This document shows positions 1 to 8,282 of a stretch of 64,000 nucleotides of DNA, one piece after another. A program made the position numbers and the translations under genes. This DNA comes from Streptomyces violaceoruber. Its GTDB lineage: Bacteria; Actinomycetota; Actinomycetes; Streptomycetales; Streptomycetaceae. The DNA lies in NCBI RefSeq assembly GCF_033406955.1, contig NZ_CP137734.1, positions 4,216,001-4,280,000 of the forward strand, in the 5' to 3' direction. Every line of letters starts with the position of its first letter. Within the stretch, counting starts at the first letter, position 1. The notes under the pieces are model-generated. The model was given only the letters and a program-made list of their open reading frames with translations. It searched no databases and had not been told where the DNA came from.

Positions 1-30
1 CGGGTCGTCCAAGGGCTCGGAAATGCTCAC
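1..30 (-). CDS. dnaB: Replicative DNA helicase DnaB, N-terminal 10 codons only
   Basis: The first 30 bases, read on the minus strand, give a GTG start followed by SISEPLDDP, which matches the N-terminus I remember for Streptomyces DnaB. A purine-rich GGGAGGAGG ribosome binding site lies just upstream. The gene runs off the left edge, so no helicase motif is visible. The call rests on this short match, on the RBS, and on the known position of dnaB beside the MATE gene and the rplI operon in Streptomyces. DnaB is the hexameric helicase that unwinds DNA at the fork. Confidence 0.65.
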   Translation of the reverse strand, partial: MSISEPLDDP

Positions 31-204
31 CGAGCCACCTCCTCCCGTCCGCCGAGCGGACCTCGCCGTGCCCCTCATTTCTACGGCACGGCACTGACAA
101 ATAAGACGCCCAACTCCGGTTCTGGCGCGTCGGTTTTGTGAGGGTTCACCGGCCGACGGACGGAGCGGGCGCCGGATAACCGTAGGCCTGCGGGCACCGT
201 CAGC

Positions 205-480
205 CAATCTGGTTATCCACAGGCCATGTGGACGAGCGGCCAGATGCTGTGGAGAACTCCGCGAAACCTGTGCACGAGCCGGTGGACAGCCCTGTGAACA
301 AGCCCGCATCACGACCTGAAAACCTACCTTGAGCTGCGCCTTTACCATCCACCGCCTGTGCAGAAGAAAAACTTTCCCAGTCGGACCAAGATCACTTCGA
401 ACCGTACCCAGAAGGACACGGTTCGAGATCGGATGTAAGGGCCGCAAAAGCTTTGCATCTCTTACCTGTGGACGATTAGA
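205..480. promoter_or_regulatory. DnaA-box-rich spacer between dnaB and the MATE gene
   Basis: This is the right-hand part of a 459-base gap between divergent dnaB and the MATE gene. It has a perfect classical DnaA box, TTATCCACA, at 213-221. One-mismatch boxes are TGTGGAGAA at 248-256, TGTGAACAA at about 293-301 and TGTGGACGA at about 473-481. Seen: the motifs. Inferred: DnaA binding, possibly controlling dnaB. I could not assign a convincing -10/-35 promoter here. Confidence 0.5.
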
Positions 481-489
481 TTGGTGCTC

Positions 490-1827
490 ATGACACAGGC
501 ACCCGCGCGCACCCGGACCGTCCGGCGCCGCCACGACCGAGAGATCGTCGCGCTGGCCGTTCCGGCCTTCGGCGCGCTCGTCGCCGAGCCCCTCTTCGTC
601 ATGGCCGACAGTGCCATCGTCGGCCATCTCGGAACCGCTCAGCTCGCCGGACTCGGCATCGCCTCGGCCCTGCTCACCACGGCCGTCAGCGTGTTCGTCT
701 TCCTGGCTTACGCCACCACTGCGGCCGTCTCGCGCCGCGTCGGCGCGGGCAACCTGCAAGCAGCGATCCGTCAGGGCATGGACGGCATCTGGCTGGCACT
801 GCTGCTCGGCGCCGCCGTCGTCGCGGTCTTCCTGCCCGCGGCCCCCTCCCTCGTGGAGCTTTTTGGCGCATCCGACACCGCGGCCCCCTACGCCACGACG
901 TATCTGCGGATTTCCTCCCTCGGCATCCCCGCCATGCTCGTCGTGCTGGCATCGACCGGTGTCCTGAGGGGACTGCAGAACACCCGGACCCCTCTCTATG
1001 TAGCCGTGGCCGGCTTCATCGCCAACGCCGTCCTCAACGTCCTGCTCGTCTACGGCGCCGGACTCGGCATCGCGGGCTCCGCCTGGGGCACCGTCATCGC
1101 CCAGTGCGGCATGGCCGCGGTCTACCTGTGGGTGGTCGTCCGGGGAGCCAGACAACACGGTGCCTCCTTGCGCCCGGACCTGGTCGGCATCAGGGCTTCC
1201 GCTCAGGCCGGGATGCCACTGCTGGTGCGCACGCTCTCCCTGCGGGCGATCCTCATGATCGCCACGGCCGTGGCGGCCCGCCTCGGCGACGCCGACATCG
1301 CCGCACATCAGATCGTCCTGTCCCTGTGGAGCCTGCTCGCGTTCGCCCTCGACGCCATCGCGATCGCGGGGCAGGCCATCATCGGCCGCTATCTGGGCGC
1401 GGACGACGCCCAGGGTGCGCGCGAAGCATGTCGAAGGATGGTGGAGTGGGGCGTCGCGGTCGGGGTCGTACTGGGTCTGCTCGTGGTGCTGTCCCGCCCG
1501 GTGTTCCTGCCCCTGTTCACCGGCGACTCCATGGTTACGGACGCCGCGCTGCCCGCGCTGGTGATCGTGGCCGTCGCGCAACCGGTCTGCGGTGTGGTCT
1601 TCGTCCTGGACGGGGTCCTCATGGGTGCGGGCGACGGCCCCTATCTCGCCTGGGCCATGCTGCTCACTCTGGCGGTCTTCACTCCCGCGGCGCTTCTCGT
1701 CCCGACCCTCGGCGGAGGGCTCACCGCCCTGTGGGCAGCCATGACGCTGATGATGGCGATGCGTCTGGTGACGCTGTGGCTGCGTACCCGATCGGGACGC
1801 TGGATCGTCACCGGGGCGACGCGCTGA
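490..1827 (+). CDS. MATE-family multidrug/toxin efflux transporter
   Basis: This is an integral membrane exporter of the MATE family (DinF-like), which uses an ion gradient to expel drugs or metabolites. The 445-residue protein has about 12 hydrophobic segments in two similar halves, the usual size and layout. The N-terminal half contains the typical PLFVMADSAIVGHLG stretch. I chose the ATG at 490 (MTQAPART) because in-frame TTG 481 and GTG 484 lie only 6-9 bases upstream; no strong RBS separates them. It is transcribed away from dnaB and converges on rplI. A perfect hairpin follows the stop. The substrate cannot be told from the sequence. Confidence 0.9.
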   Translation: MTQAPARTRTVRRRHDREIVALAVPAFGALVAEPLFVMADSAIVGHLGTAQLAGLGIASALLTTAVSVFVFLAYATTAAVSRRVGAGNLQAAIRQGMDGIWLALLLGAAVVAVFLPAAPSLVELFGASDTAAPYATTYLRISSLGIPAMLVVLASTGVLRGLQNTRTPLYVAVAGFIANAVLNVLLVYGAGLGIAGSAWGTVIAQCGMAAVYLWVVVRGARQHGASLRPDLVGIRASAQAGMPLLVRTLSLRAILMIATAVAARLGDADIAAHQIVLSLWSLLAFALDAIAIAGQAIIGRYLGADDAQGAREACRRMVEWGVAVGVVLGLLVVLSRPVFLPLFTGDSMVTDAALPALVIVAVAQPVCGVVFVLDGVLMGAGDGPYLAWAMLLTLAVFTPAALLVPTLGGGLTALWAAMTLMMAMRLVTLWLRTRSGRWIVTGATR

Positions 1828-1829
1828 CC

Positions 1830-1843
1830 GTTTCACGTGAAAC
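1830..1843. other. parS: parS centromere site 1
   Basis: A perfect GTTTCACGTGAAAC palindrome, the ParB-binding site of Streptomyces, lies just after the MATE stop codon. ParB nucleates here and spreads to form the segregation complex. Confidence 0.9.
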
Positions 1844-1865
1844 ACGGCTTCGAGCACGGTCACGA

Positions 1866-1904
1866 AGAGGGGCCGCATCCCCCTACGGGAGATGCGGCCC
1901 CTCT
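1866..1904. terminator. Bidirectional terminator between the MATE gene and rplI
   Basis: A perfect 14-bp stem (1866-1879 with 1891-1904) with an 11-base loop sits in the spacer of two convergent genes and can serve both strands. Confidence 0.8.
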
Positions 1905-1927
1905 CATCGCTTCAGCGAGAGCAGTGC

Positions 1928-2374
1928 TCAGGCAGCGACGACCTCGATGCTGACCTTGGCGTCAACCTCGGGGTGCAGACGCACGGACGTCTCGTGGGCG
2001 CCCAGGGTCTTGATCGGCGAGCCCAGCTCGATGCGGCGCTTGTCGACCTCGGGGCCACCGGCGGCCTTGATCGCCGAAGCGACGTCGGCCGGGGTGACGG
2101 AACCGAAGAGACGACCGGCGTCGCCGGAGCGGACGGCCAGACGGACCTTCACACCTTCGAGCTGGGCCTTCACCTGGTTGGCCTGCTCGATGGTCTGGAT
2201 CTCGTGGATCTTGCGAGCACGACGGATCTGCTCGACGTCCTTCTCGCCACCCTTGGTCCAGCGGATAGCGAACTTCCGCGGGATCAGGTAGTTGCGAGCG
2301 TAACCGTCCTTGACGTCGACGACGTCGCCCGCGGCACCGAGGCCGGAGACCTCGTGGGTGAGGATGATCTTCAT
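1928..2374 (-). CDS. rplI: 50S ribosomal protein L9
   Basis: L9 binds 23S rRNA near the L1 stalk base. The 148-residue protein starts [19 protein letters not shown] and keeps the family signature GYARNYLIP near residue 25, the long connecting helix, and a C-terminal domain ending in KVSIEVVAA. The length is normal. It is the last gene of the minus-strand rpsF-ssb-rpsR-rplI operon, 18 bases after rpsR. The order S6-SSB-S18-L9 is conserved across bacteria, which makes the call secure. Confidence 0.98.
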
Positions 2375-2392
2375 GTTTCGGTCACCCTTCCC

Positions 2393-2629
2393 TTATCGCG
2401 CGGTGGAGGTGTAGGGCAGCAGCGCCATCTCACGGCTGTTCTTCACGGCCGTGGCGACGTCACGCTGGTGCTGGGTGCAGTTGCCGGTCACGCGGCGGGC
2501 ACGGATCTTGCCGCGGTCGGAAATGAACTTCCGCAGCATGTTCGTGTCCTTGTAGTTCACGTACGTGACCTTGTCCTTGCAGAACGCGCAGACCTTCTTC
2601 TTCGGCTTGCGCACAGGCGGCTTAGCCAT
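2393..2629 (-). CDS. rpsR: 30S ribosomal protein S18, cysteine-containing (C+) type
   Basis: S18 pairs with S6 on the platform of the small subunit. The 78-residue protein begins MAKPPVRKPKKKVCAFC. It has a CxxC pair near residues 14-17 and a later CTQH, so it looks like the zinc-binding C+ form. Actinomycetes often carry a second, cysteine-free paralogue elsewhere that is used in zinc starvation; that part is family knowledge. It lies between ssb and rplI in the operon. An AGGAGAAACATC-type RBS precedes the ATG. Confidence 0.97.
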   Translation of the reverse strand: MAKPPVRKPKKKVCAFCKDKVTYVNYKDTNMLRKFISDRGKIRARRVTGNCTQHQRDVATAVKNSREMALLPYTSTAR

Positions 2630-2674
2630 GATGTTTCTCCTGTGTGATCAAGAAGTGTGGGTAGAGCCCGTCCC

Positions 2675-3274
2675 TTAGAAGGGGGGCTCGTCCGAGTAGC
2701 CGCCACCGCCGCCGGAGCCACCGCCCCAGCCGCCGCCACCCTGGCCGCCGCCACCCTGCTGGCCACCGGCGGGAGCCCCGCCAGTCGCCCAGGGGTCGTC
2801 GGCCGGAGCGCCGCCGCCCTGCTGGCCGCCACCGGGGCCGCCGCCCCAGCCGCCGCCACCCTGGCCGCCGCCACCGCCGCCGTAACCGCCCTGGCCGCCG
2901 CGGCCCTGGCCCGAGGTCTTGGTGACCTTGGCCGTGGCGCTGCGCAGGCTGGCGCCGACCTCGTCGACGTCCAGCTCGTAGACCGTGCGCTTGACGCCCT
3001 CACGGTCCTCGTAGGACCGCTGCTTCAGCCGGCCCTGCACGATGACGCGCATGCCTCGCTGGAGCGACTCGGCGACGTTCTCCGCCGCCTGACGCCAGAC
3101 CGAGCAGGTCAGGAAGAGGCTTTCGCCGTCCTTCCACTCGTTCGTCTGGCGGTCGAAGGTGCGGGGAGTCGACGCGACGCGGAACTTCGCGACGGCCGCA
3201 CCGGACGGGGTGAAGCGCAGCTCGGGGTCGTCGACAAGATTGCCGACGACCGTGATGACGGTCTCGCCTGCCAT
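2675..3274 (-). CDS. ssb: Single-stranded DNA-binding protein
   Basis: SSB coats single-stranded DNA in replication, recombination and repair, and recruits partners through its tail. The 199-residue protein has an OB fold over about residues 1-110 (MAGETVITVVGNLVDDPELRF at the start). A long Gly/Gln-rich linker follows at about 120-190, and it ends in the acidic tip DEPPF that binds partner proteins. It sits between rpsF and rpsR as in most bacteria, 80 bases from rpsF. The linker is coded by near-repetitive GGC/CAG-rich DNA (2690-2900) that could change length by slippage. Confidence 0.97.
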   Translation of the reverse strand: MAGETVITVVGNLVDDPELRFTPSGAAVAKFRVASTPRTFDRQTNEWKDGESLFLTCSVWRQAAENVAESLQRGMRVIVQGRLKQRSYEDREGVKRTVYELDVDEVGASLRSATAKVTKTSGQGRGGQGGYGGGGGGQGGGGWGGGPGGGQQGGGAPADDPWATGGAPAGGQQGGGGQGGGGWGGGSGGGGGYSDEPPF

Positions 3275-3354
3275 GGGGAACCTCTCGGCGGGTTTGCTGC
3301 TCTGGCTGCTTGGTTGCTGCTACTCGAATCCCGGGATCAGCTGAGCGGGAAGGC

Positions 3355-3645
3355 TCAGTGCATCTCGGGACGGAGGACCTTGGTCCGGAGGACCGACTCG
3401 TTCAGGTTCATCTGGCGGTCGAGCTCCTTGACGACCGCAGGCTCGGCCTGCAGGTCGATGACCGAGTAGATGCCCTCGGGCTTCTTCTTGATCTCGTACG
3501 AGAGACGACGACGGCCCCAGGTGTCGACCTTCTCGACCTTTCCGCCGCCGTCACGGACGACAGAGAGGAAGTTCTCGATCAGCGGGGAGACAGAGCGCTC
3601 CTCGAGATCGGGGTCGAGGATGACCATCACCTCGTAGTGACGCAT
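3355..3645 (-). CDS. rpsF: 30S ribosomal protein S6
   Basis: S6 is a small-subunit protein that dimerises with S18. The 96-residue sequence MRHYEVMVILDPDLEERSV to LRPEMH fits the family length. The reading frame stays open far upstream, but the ATG at 3645 is chosen because a strong AAAGGAGGTGG RBS precedes it and homologues start here. It is first in the rpsF-ssb-rpsR-rplI operon, so its promoter should lie in the 275-base spacer at 3646-3920, which I could not resolve. Confidence 0.97.
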   Translation of the reverse strand: MRHYEVMVILDPDLEERSVSPLIENFLSVVRDGGGKVEKVDTWGRRRLSYEIKKKPEGIYSVIDLQAEPAVVKELDRQMNLNESVLRTKVLRPEMH

Positions 3646-3920
3646 GTGGAACCCACCTCCTTTGGACTCAACGGCCACGGTCGTTCCGTGGCAGGAGGGT
3701 TGCGATGCGTTCGCACCAGCATCAACGAGTAAACCAGGACCCACTGACAGTCGGGCCTCCTCCGAGGAGGTGGCCCGGCCGGGGCCGGCAACAGACACCG
3801 GTGCGGAAGGTACAGCGTACCCGGCCGTCGCCTTGCGGTTGAAATCCGGCCCCGAGGGGACACAATCGATAGTCAGGGATGTGAGGGCTAAAACACACTG
3901 CCTTCGGCAGGAGGTTCTCC

Positions 3921-4226
3921 ATGGCACAGATCATGCGACCCGCCAGGCCCCGGACCGGCCTGCTGGCCACCGACGGCAAACGACACCCGCTCCAGGACGC
4001 ACTGCTGGCCGTGACCGTGGTGCTCGGGGTGCTCGCCCTGGCCACCGCGAGCTTCCGGGGACTGCACGTCCTGACCTCCTGGGCGGGGCTGCTGGGCGTC
4101 CTGACCGGCGGGTACGGCCAGTACGTGTCCGTGACGACACGGGAGCGCTTCGGCCTGGTACTCGGACTCGGCGCGTCCGCACTCGGTCTGTTCTTCGGCA
4201 TCTACCACGGTGGGCTCGTCGGCTGA
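3921..4226 (+). CDS. Small conserved integral membrane protein
   Basis: This 101-residue protein has an N-terminal basic stretch and then three hydrophobic segments (about residues 28-45, 50-65 and 78-98). It starts at an ATG preceded by a perfect AGGAGG RBS. It is divergent from rpsF and lies 137 bases before femX, a position at which Streptomyces genomes carry a small membrane protein. I do not know a function. There are no cysteine pairs and no charged catalytic motifs. It may be cotranscribed with femX. Confidence 0.75.
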   Translation: MAQIMRPARPRTGLLATDGKRHPLQDALLAVTVVLGVLALATASFRGLHVLTSWAGLLGVLTGGYGQYVSVTTRERFGLVLGLGASALGLFFGIYHGGLVG

Positions 4227-4363
4227 TCCGCACCGCCGGCCGCCCGCCGGACAAGCCCTTCCAGCCGTACGCCGGACGGGGCGCTCACAGGGCGCAGTAG
4301 GCTTCGCGCGAGAGCCGGAGCCCCTGTACCCATGGGGACACACCAGCCCGAGGAGCGCCCCGA

Positions 4364-5485
4364 ATGAGCCTGACCCTGAGGACCATCAGTCGCGAGCAGC
4401 ATCTGGCCTACATCCAGAGCCTGCCGGCGGCGAGTCACATGCAGGTCCCGGCATGGGCGGACGTCAAGGCGGAATGGCGCTCGGAGAACCTCGGCTGGTT
4501 CGACGACCGGACCGGTGAGCTCGTCGGTGCGGGTCTCGTGCTGTACCGGCAGCTTCCCAAGATCAAGCGTTACCTCGCCTACCTCCCCGAGGGCCCGGTC
4601 ATCAACTGGTTCGCGCCGAACCTCCAGGACTGGATGGAGCCGATGCTGGCGCACCTCAAGCAGCAGGGCGCCTTCTCCGTGAAGATGGGCCCGCCGGTGA
4701 TCATCCGGCGCTGGGACGCGACGTCGATCAAGAAGGGCATCCAGGACCCGGACGTCAAGCGGCTGCGGGACATAGAGGCGGACCACATCGAGCCGCGCGC
4801 GTTCGAAGTGGCCGACAAACTGCGCCGCATGGGCTGGCAGCAGGGCGAGGACGGCGGCGCCGGCTTCGGCGACGTGCAGCCCCGTTACGTCTTCCAGGTG
4901 CCGTTGGCCAACCGCTCCCTGGAAGAGGTCCACAAGAACTTCAACCAGCTGTGGCGCCGCAACATCAAGAAGGCCGAGAAGGCCGGTGTCGAGGTCGTCC
5001 AGGGCGGCTACCACGACCTGGAGGAGTGGCAGCGCCTGTACGAGATCACGGCCGTGCGCGACCACTTCCGGCCGCGCCCGCTGTCGTACTTCCAGCGCAT
5101 GTGGGCGGCCCTCAACAACGAGGACCCCAACCGCATGCGGCTGTACTTCGCCCGGCACAACGGGGTCAACCTGTCGGCGGCGACCATGCTGGTCGTCGGC
5201 GGACACGTCTGGTACTCCTACGGCGCCTCCGACAACATCGGTCGCGAGGTCCGGCCGTCGAACGCCATGCAGTGGGCCATGCTCCGCGACTCCTACGCGC
5301 TGGGCGCCACCGTCTACGACCTGCGCGGCATCTCCGACTCCCTGGACGAGAGCGACCACCTCTTCGGCCTGATCCAGTTCAAGGTGGGTACGGGCGGTCA
5401 GGCGGCCGAGTACCTCGGCGAGTGGGACTTCCCGCTGAACAAGCTGCTCCACAAGGCGCTCGACATCTACATGTCGCGCCGCTGA
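4364..5485 (+). CDS. femX: FemX/FemAB-type lipid II aminoacyltransferase
   Basis: Members of this family use aminoacyl-tRNA to add the first bridge residue to the peptidoglycan precursor; in Streptomyces this is glycine. The 373-residue protein has the Fem-family layout of two GNAT-like halves. Landmarks are HMQVPAWADVKAEW near residue 25, LWRRNIKKAEKAGVEV in the middle and the C-terminal VYDLRGISDSLDE. There is no long coiled-coil insertion like that of FemA. GAGGAG precedes the ATG. It is followed closely by a racemase-fold gene, so the two may act in the same envelope pathway. Confidence 0.88.
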   Translation: MSLTLRTISREQHLAYIQSLPAASHMQVPAWADVKAEWRSENLGWFDDRTGELVGAGLVLYRQLPKIKRYLAYLPEGPVINWFAPNLQDWMEPMLAHLKQQGAFSVKMGPPVIIRRWDATSIKKGIQDPDVKRLRDIEADHIEPRAFEVADKLRRMGWQQGEDGGAGFGDVQPRYVFQVPLANRSLEEVHKNFNQLWRRNIKKAEKAGVEVVQGGYHDLEEWQRLYEITAVRDHFRPRPLSYFQRMWAALNNEDPNRMRLYFARHNGVNLSAATMLVVGGHVWYSYGASDNIGREVRPSNAMQWAMLRDSYALGATVYDLRGISDSLDESDHLFGLIQFKVGTGGQAAEYLGEWDFPLNKLLHKALDIYMSRR

Positions 5486-5546
5486 CCGCACCGCCCATCC
5501 CCGATCCGCACCTCTGACAGCCACGAGAAAGGTTCCAGGTCCGGCC

Positions 5547-6578
5547 ATGGCGCTCACGCTCTACGTCGACACCGCGCGCTGGCGGGCGCACCACAAGCAC
5601 GTGCAGGAGCAGTTCCCCGGACTGGTCCCGGTCTGCAAGGGCAACGGCTACGGGTTCGGTCACGAGCGGCTGGCGGAGGAGGCCACGCGGCTGGGCTCGG
5701 ACGTGCTGGCCGTCGGCACCACCTACGAGGCCGCCCGGATCAAGGACTTCTTCGGCGGCGACCTGCTGGTCCTCACGCCGTACCGCCGCGGTGAGGAGCC
5801 CGTTCCGCTGCCCGACCGGGTCGTGCGCTCGGTGTCGTCCATCGACGGGGTGTACGGCCTGGTGGGCGCGCGCGTGGTCATCGAGGTGATGTCCTCGATG
5901 AAGCGGCACGGCATCAGCGAGCAGGACCTGCCGCAGCTGCACGCCGCCATAGAGAACGTCCGGCTGGAGGGCTTCGCCATCCACCTGCCGCTGGACCGTA
6001 CCGACGGCTCGGACGCCGTCGAGGAGGTCATCGGCTGGATGGACCGGCTGCGCGCGGCCCGGCTGCCGCTGCACACCATGTTCGTCAGCCATCTCAAGGC
6101 CGACGAACTGGCCCGGCTCCAGCAGCAGTTCCCGCAGACCCGCTTCCGCGCCCGGATCGGCACCCGGCTGTGGCTGGGTGACCACGAGGCCACCGAGTAC
6201 CGCGGGGCGGTCCTGGACGTCACGCGCGTCGCCAAGGGCGAGCGGTTCGGCTACCGGCAGCAGAAGGCCGCCTCGGACGGCTTCCTGGTGGTCGTGGCGG
6301 GCGGTACGTCGCACGGGGTGGGGCTGGAGGCCCCGAAGGCGCTGCACGGCGTCATGCCGCGTGCCAAGGGGGTCGCCCGGGCCGGCCTCGCCACGGTCAA
6401 CCGGAATCTCTCGCCGTTCGTCTGGAGCGGCAAGCAGCGCTGGTTCGCGGAACCGCCGCACATGCAGGTGTCGATCCTGTTCGTTCCCTCGGACGCGTCG
6501 GAGCCCCAGGTGGGTGACGAACTGGTGGCCCACCTTCGGCACACCACCACGCAGTTCGACCGCATCCTCGATCGCTAG
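5547..6578 (+). CDS. Alanine-racemase-like PLP-fold protein
   Basis: The 343-residue protein resembles the N-terminal PLP barrel of alanine racemase. VCKGNGYGFGH near residue 30 matches the family's lysine motif (KANAYGHG type), so K31 should carry PLP. The C-terminal part differs: where racemases have GYADG with the second catalytic region, this reads VVVAGGTSHGVG. It may therefore not be a true alanine racemase. It lies 61 bases after femX and is probably in the same transcript. Orthologues in Streptomyces are usually labelled alanine racemase; I keep that only as a fold statement. Confidence 0.75.
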   Translation: MALTLYVDTARWRAHHKHVQEQFPGLVPVCKGNGYGFGHERLAEEATRLGSDVLAVGTTYEAARIKDFFGGDLLVLTPYRRGEEPVPLPDRVVRSVSSIDGVYGLVGARVVIEVMSSMKRHGISEQDLPQLHAAIENVRLEGFAIHLPLDRTDGSDAVEEVIGWMDRLRAARLPLHTMFVSHLKADELARLQQQFPQTRFRARIGTRLWLGDHEATEYRGAVLDVTRVAKGERFGYRQQKAASDGFLVVVAGGTSHGVGLEAPKALHGVMPRAKGVARAGLATVNRNLSPFVWSGKQRWFAEPPHMQVSILFVPSDASEPQVGDELVAHLRHTTTQFDRILDR

Positions 6579-6599
6579 CGAGCAGGCTCCGCCGACGAG

Positions 6600-6641
6600 A
6601 GGGCCGTACACGACGTCCTTGTGATCCTCGTGTACGGCCCT
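6600..6641. terminator. Bidirectional terminator between the racemase-like and membrane glycosyltransferase genes
   Basis: A perfect 14-bp stem (6600-6613 with 6628-6641) and 14-base loop lie between two convergent genes. Confidence 0.8.
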
Positions 6642-6653
6642 TCACCCGCTCGC

Positions 6654-8153
6654 TCAGGCCGAACCGTTCGGCTGCCGGCCCTTGCCCCAGTGCACCTGGG
6701 GCCCCTCGAAGTGGGCCGTGGGCCGCTCGGTCCGAGCCGCGGGGCCCAGGACGAAGACGTCCTCCGCACCGTCCAGCACACCGCCCGACGGGTCGTCGTC
6801 ACCCGTCCGCCGGACCGGGTCCCGGTCCGGCATCAGGATGTCGCGCACGACCATGGCGCAGAGGAACAGCGTTCCCAGCAGGTGCAGGCCGATGGCCCAG
6901 TGGTAGCCGTCCGTGGGCAATCCCTTGTGGGCGTCCCCACTGGTCGTGTACGCGAGGTACATCCAGATACCGAGGAAGTAGGCGACCTCGCACGCCTGCC
7001 AGATCAGGAAGTCCCGCCACTTCGGCCGGGCCAGCGCGGCCAGCGGCACCAGCCAGAGCACGTACTGCGGTGAGTAGACCTTGTTGGTGAGGATGAACGC
7101 CGCGACGATCAGGAAGGCGAGCTGGGCGAACCGCGGGCGCCGAGGGGCGGTCAGCGTGAGCGCCGCGACGGCGCCGCAGCACAGCAGCATCAGAAGCGTG
7201 GCGAGGGTGTTGACGGTCTCGGTGCTGGGCGGGTTGTCGGAGTTCTGGACGAGGATCAGCCAGAAGGACCCGAAGTCCACGCCCCGTTCCTGGCTGAACG
7301 TGTAGAACTTCGACCAGCCGTCGAAGGCGAAGAGCATCACCGGCAGGTTCACCACCAGCCAGGCGCCGGCCGCACCCCCCAGCGCAGTGGCGAACGCCCG
7401 CCATTTGCCCGCACGCCAGCACAGGACGAGCAGGGGCCCGAGGATGAGGAAGGGATAGAGCTTGGCGGCCGTGGCCAGGCCCAGCAGCACACCGAAGGCC
7501 AGCGGACGCTCCCGGGACCACATGAGGACGGCGGCGGCCGTCAGGGCGACGGCCAGCAGGTCCCAGTTGACGGTGGCGGTCAGCGCGAAGGCGGGGGCCA
7601 GGGCGACCAGCAGACCGTCCCAGGGGCGCCGGGTGTGTGTGCGGGTCACGCACACGGCGATCACGGCCGCACAGACCATGAGCATCCCGGCGTTGACCAT
7701 CCAGTACCACTGTTCCTGGTGCTGGATGCTGCCGCTGCCCGGCGTGAGCCAGGACGCGACCTCCATGAACAGGCCGGTCAGCACGGGGTACTCCAGGTAC
7801 TCCATGTCGCCGGGGAGCTTGTCGAAGTACGGCACGAGCCCGTCGACGAAACCGCGGCCCTGGTAGAGGTGCGGGATGTCCGAGTAGCACGCGTGCGTGT
7901 ACTGGGAGCTGGCTCCGAAGAACCAGGCCCCGTTGTAGCAGGGTGCCTTCTGGACCAGTCCGAGGGCGAACATGCCGATCGCCACCAGCGCGATCACTCG
8001 GACGGGGGTCCACCAGGACGTACCGAGCAGGGCACGTCGTCCCAGCGGGCCGCCGATCAGCTCACTGCCGGCTGCGGCGACCGGGTCCTCCGTGGTCGGC
8101 CGCACCGGGTCCGGCTCGTGCACGCTCGCTGGCGTCGATTCTGCACTGGGCAT
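6654..8153 (-). CDS. GT-C/GT87-type membrane glycosyltransferase
   Basis: This 499-residue polytopic membrane protein has about 11-12 hydrophobic segments after a soluble N-terminus. The layout and the sequence stretches RPLAFGVLLGLATAAKLYPFL and NKVYSPQYVLWL resemble the actinobacterial GT87 (DUF2029) family, which uses polyprenyl-phosphate sugars to build envelope glycans. The frame opens earlier (8231), but I start at the ATG at 8153 (MPSAEST) because GGCAGG lies about 9 bases upstream. It is downstream of the PBP gene on the same strand but separated from it by a strong hairpin and two parS sites, so it probably has its own promoter. Confidence 0.8.
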   Translation of the reverse strand: MPSAESTPASVHEPDPVRPTTEDPVAAAGSELIGGPLGRRALLGTSWWTPVRVIALVAIGMFALGLVQKAPCYNGAWFFGASSQYTHACYSDIPHLYQGRGFVDGLVPYFDKLPGDMEYLEYPVLTGLFMEVASWLTPGSGSIQHQEQWYWMVNAGMLMVCAAVIAVCVTRTHTRRPWDGLLVALAPAFALTATVNWDLLAVALTAAAVLMWSRERPLAFGVLLGLATAAKLYPFLILGPLLVLCWRAGKWRAFATALGGAAGAWLVVNLPVMLFAFDGWSKFYTFSQERGVDFGSFWLILVQNSDNPPSTETVNTLATLLMLLCCGAVAALTLTAPRRPRFAQLAFLIVAAFILTNKVYSPQYVLWLVPLAALARPKWRDFLIWQACEVAYFLGIWMYLAYTTSGDAHKGLPTDGYHWAIGLHLLGTLFLCAMVVRDILMPDRDPVRRTGDDDPSGGVLDGAEDVFVLGPAARTERPTAHFEGPQVHWGKGRQPNGSA

Positions 8154-8189
8154 GGGGCACATCCTGCCGTACGAGGCTGAGAACACGAC

Positions 8190-8223
8190 GGGGCCGCCGC
8201 ACCCTCGTGGATGCGGCGGCCCC
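8190..8223 (-). terminator. Terminator downstream of the PBP gene
   Basis: A perfect 12-bp GC-rich stem (8190-8201 with 8212-8223) lies 60 bases after the PBP stop codon, before the next minus-strand gene. Confidence 0.7.
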
Positions 8224-8224
8224 T

Positions 8225-8238
8225 GTTTCACGTGGAAC
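8225..8238. other. parS-like variant, one mismatch
   Basis: GTTTCACGTGGAAC differs from perfect parS at one base and lies 9 bases from a perfect site. The close pair suggests a composite ParB loading site. Confidence 0.6.
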
Positions 8239-8246
8239 GTGCGGGC

Positions 8247-8260
8247 GTTTCACGTGAAAC
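8247..8260. other. parS: parS centromere site 2
   Basis: A perfect GTTTCACGTGAAAC palindrome between the PBP stop and the membrane glycosyltransferase start. Confidence 0.9.
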
Positions 8261-8282
8261 ACCCCTGCTCGGGACCTTTCGG

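Noticed and set aside
2690..2900. Repetitive GGC/CAG-rich DNA in ssb as a possible repeat array
   Set aside because: It codes the normal glycine-rich SSB linker, and the unit length is irregular.
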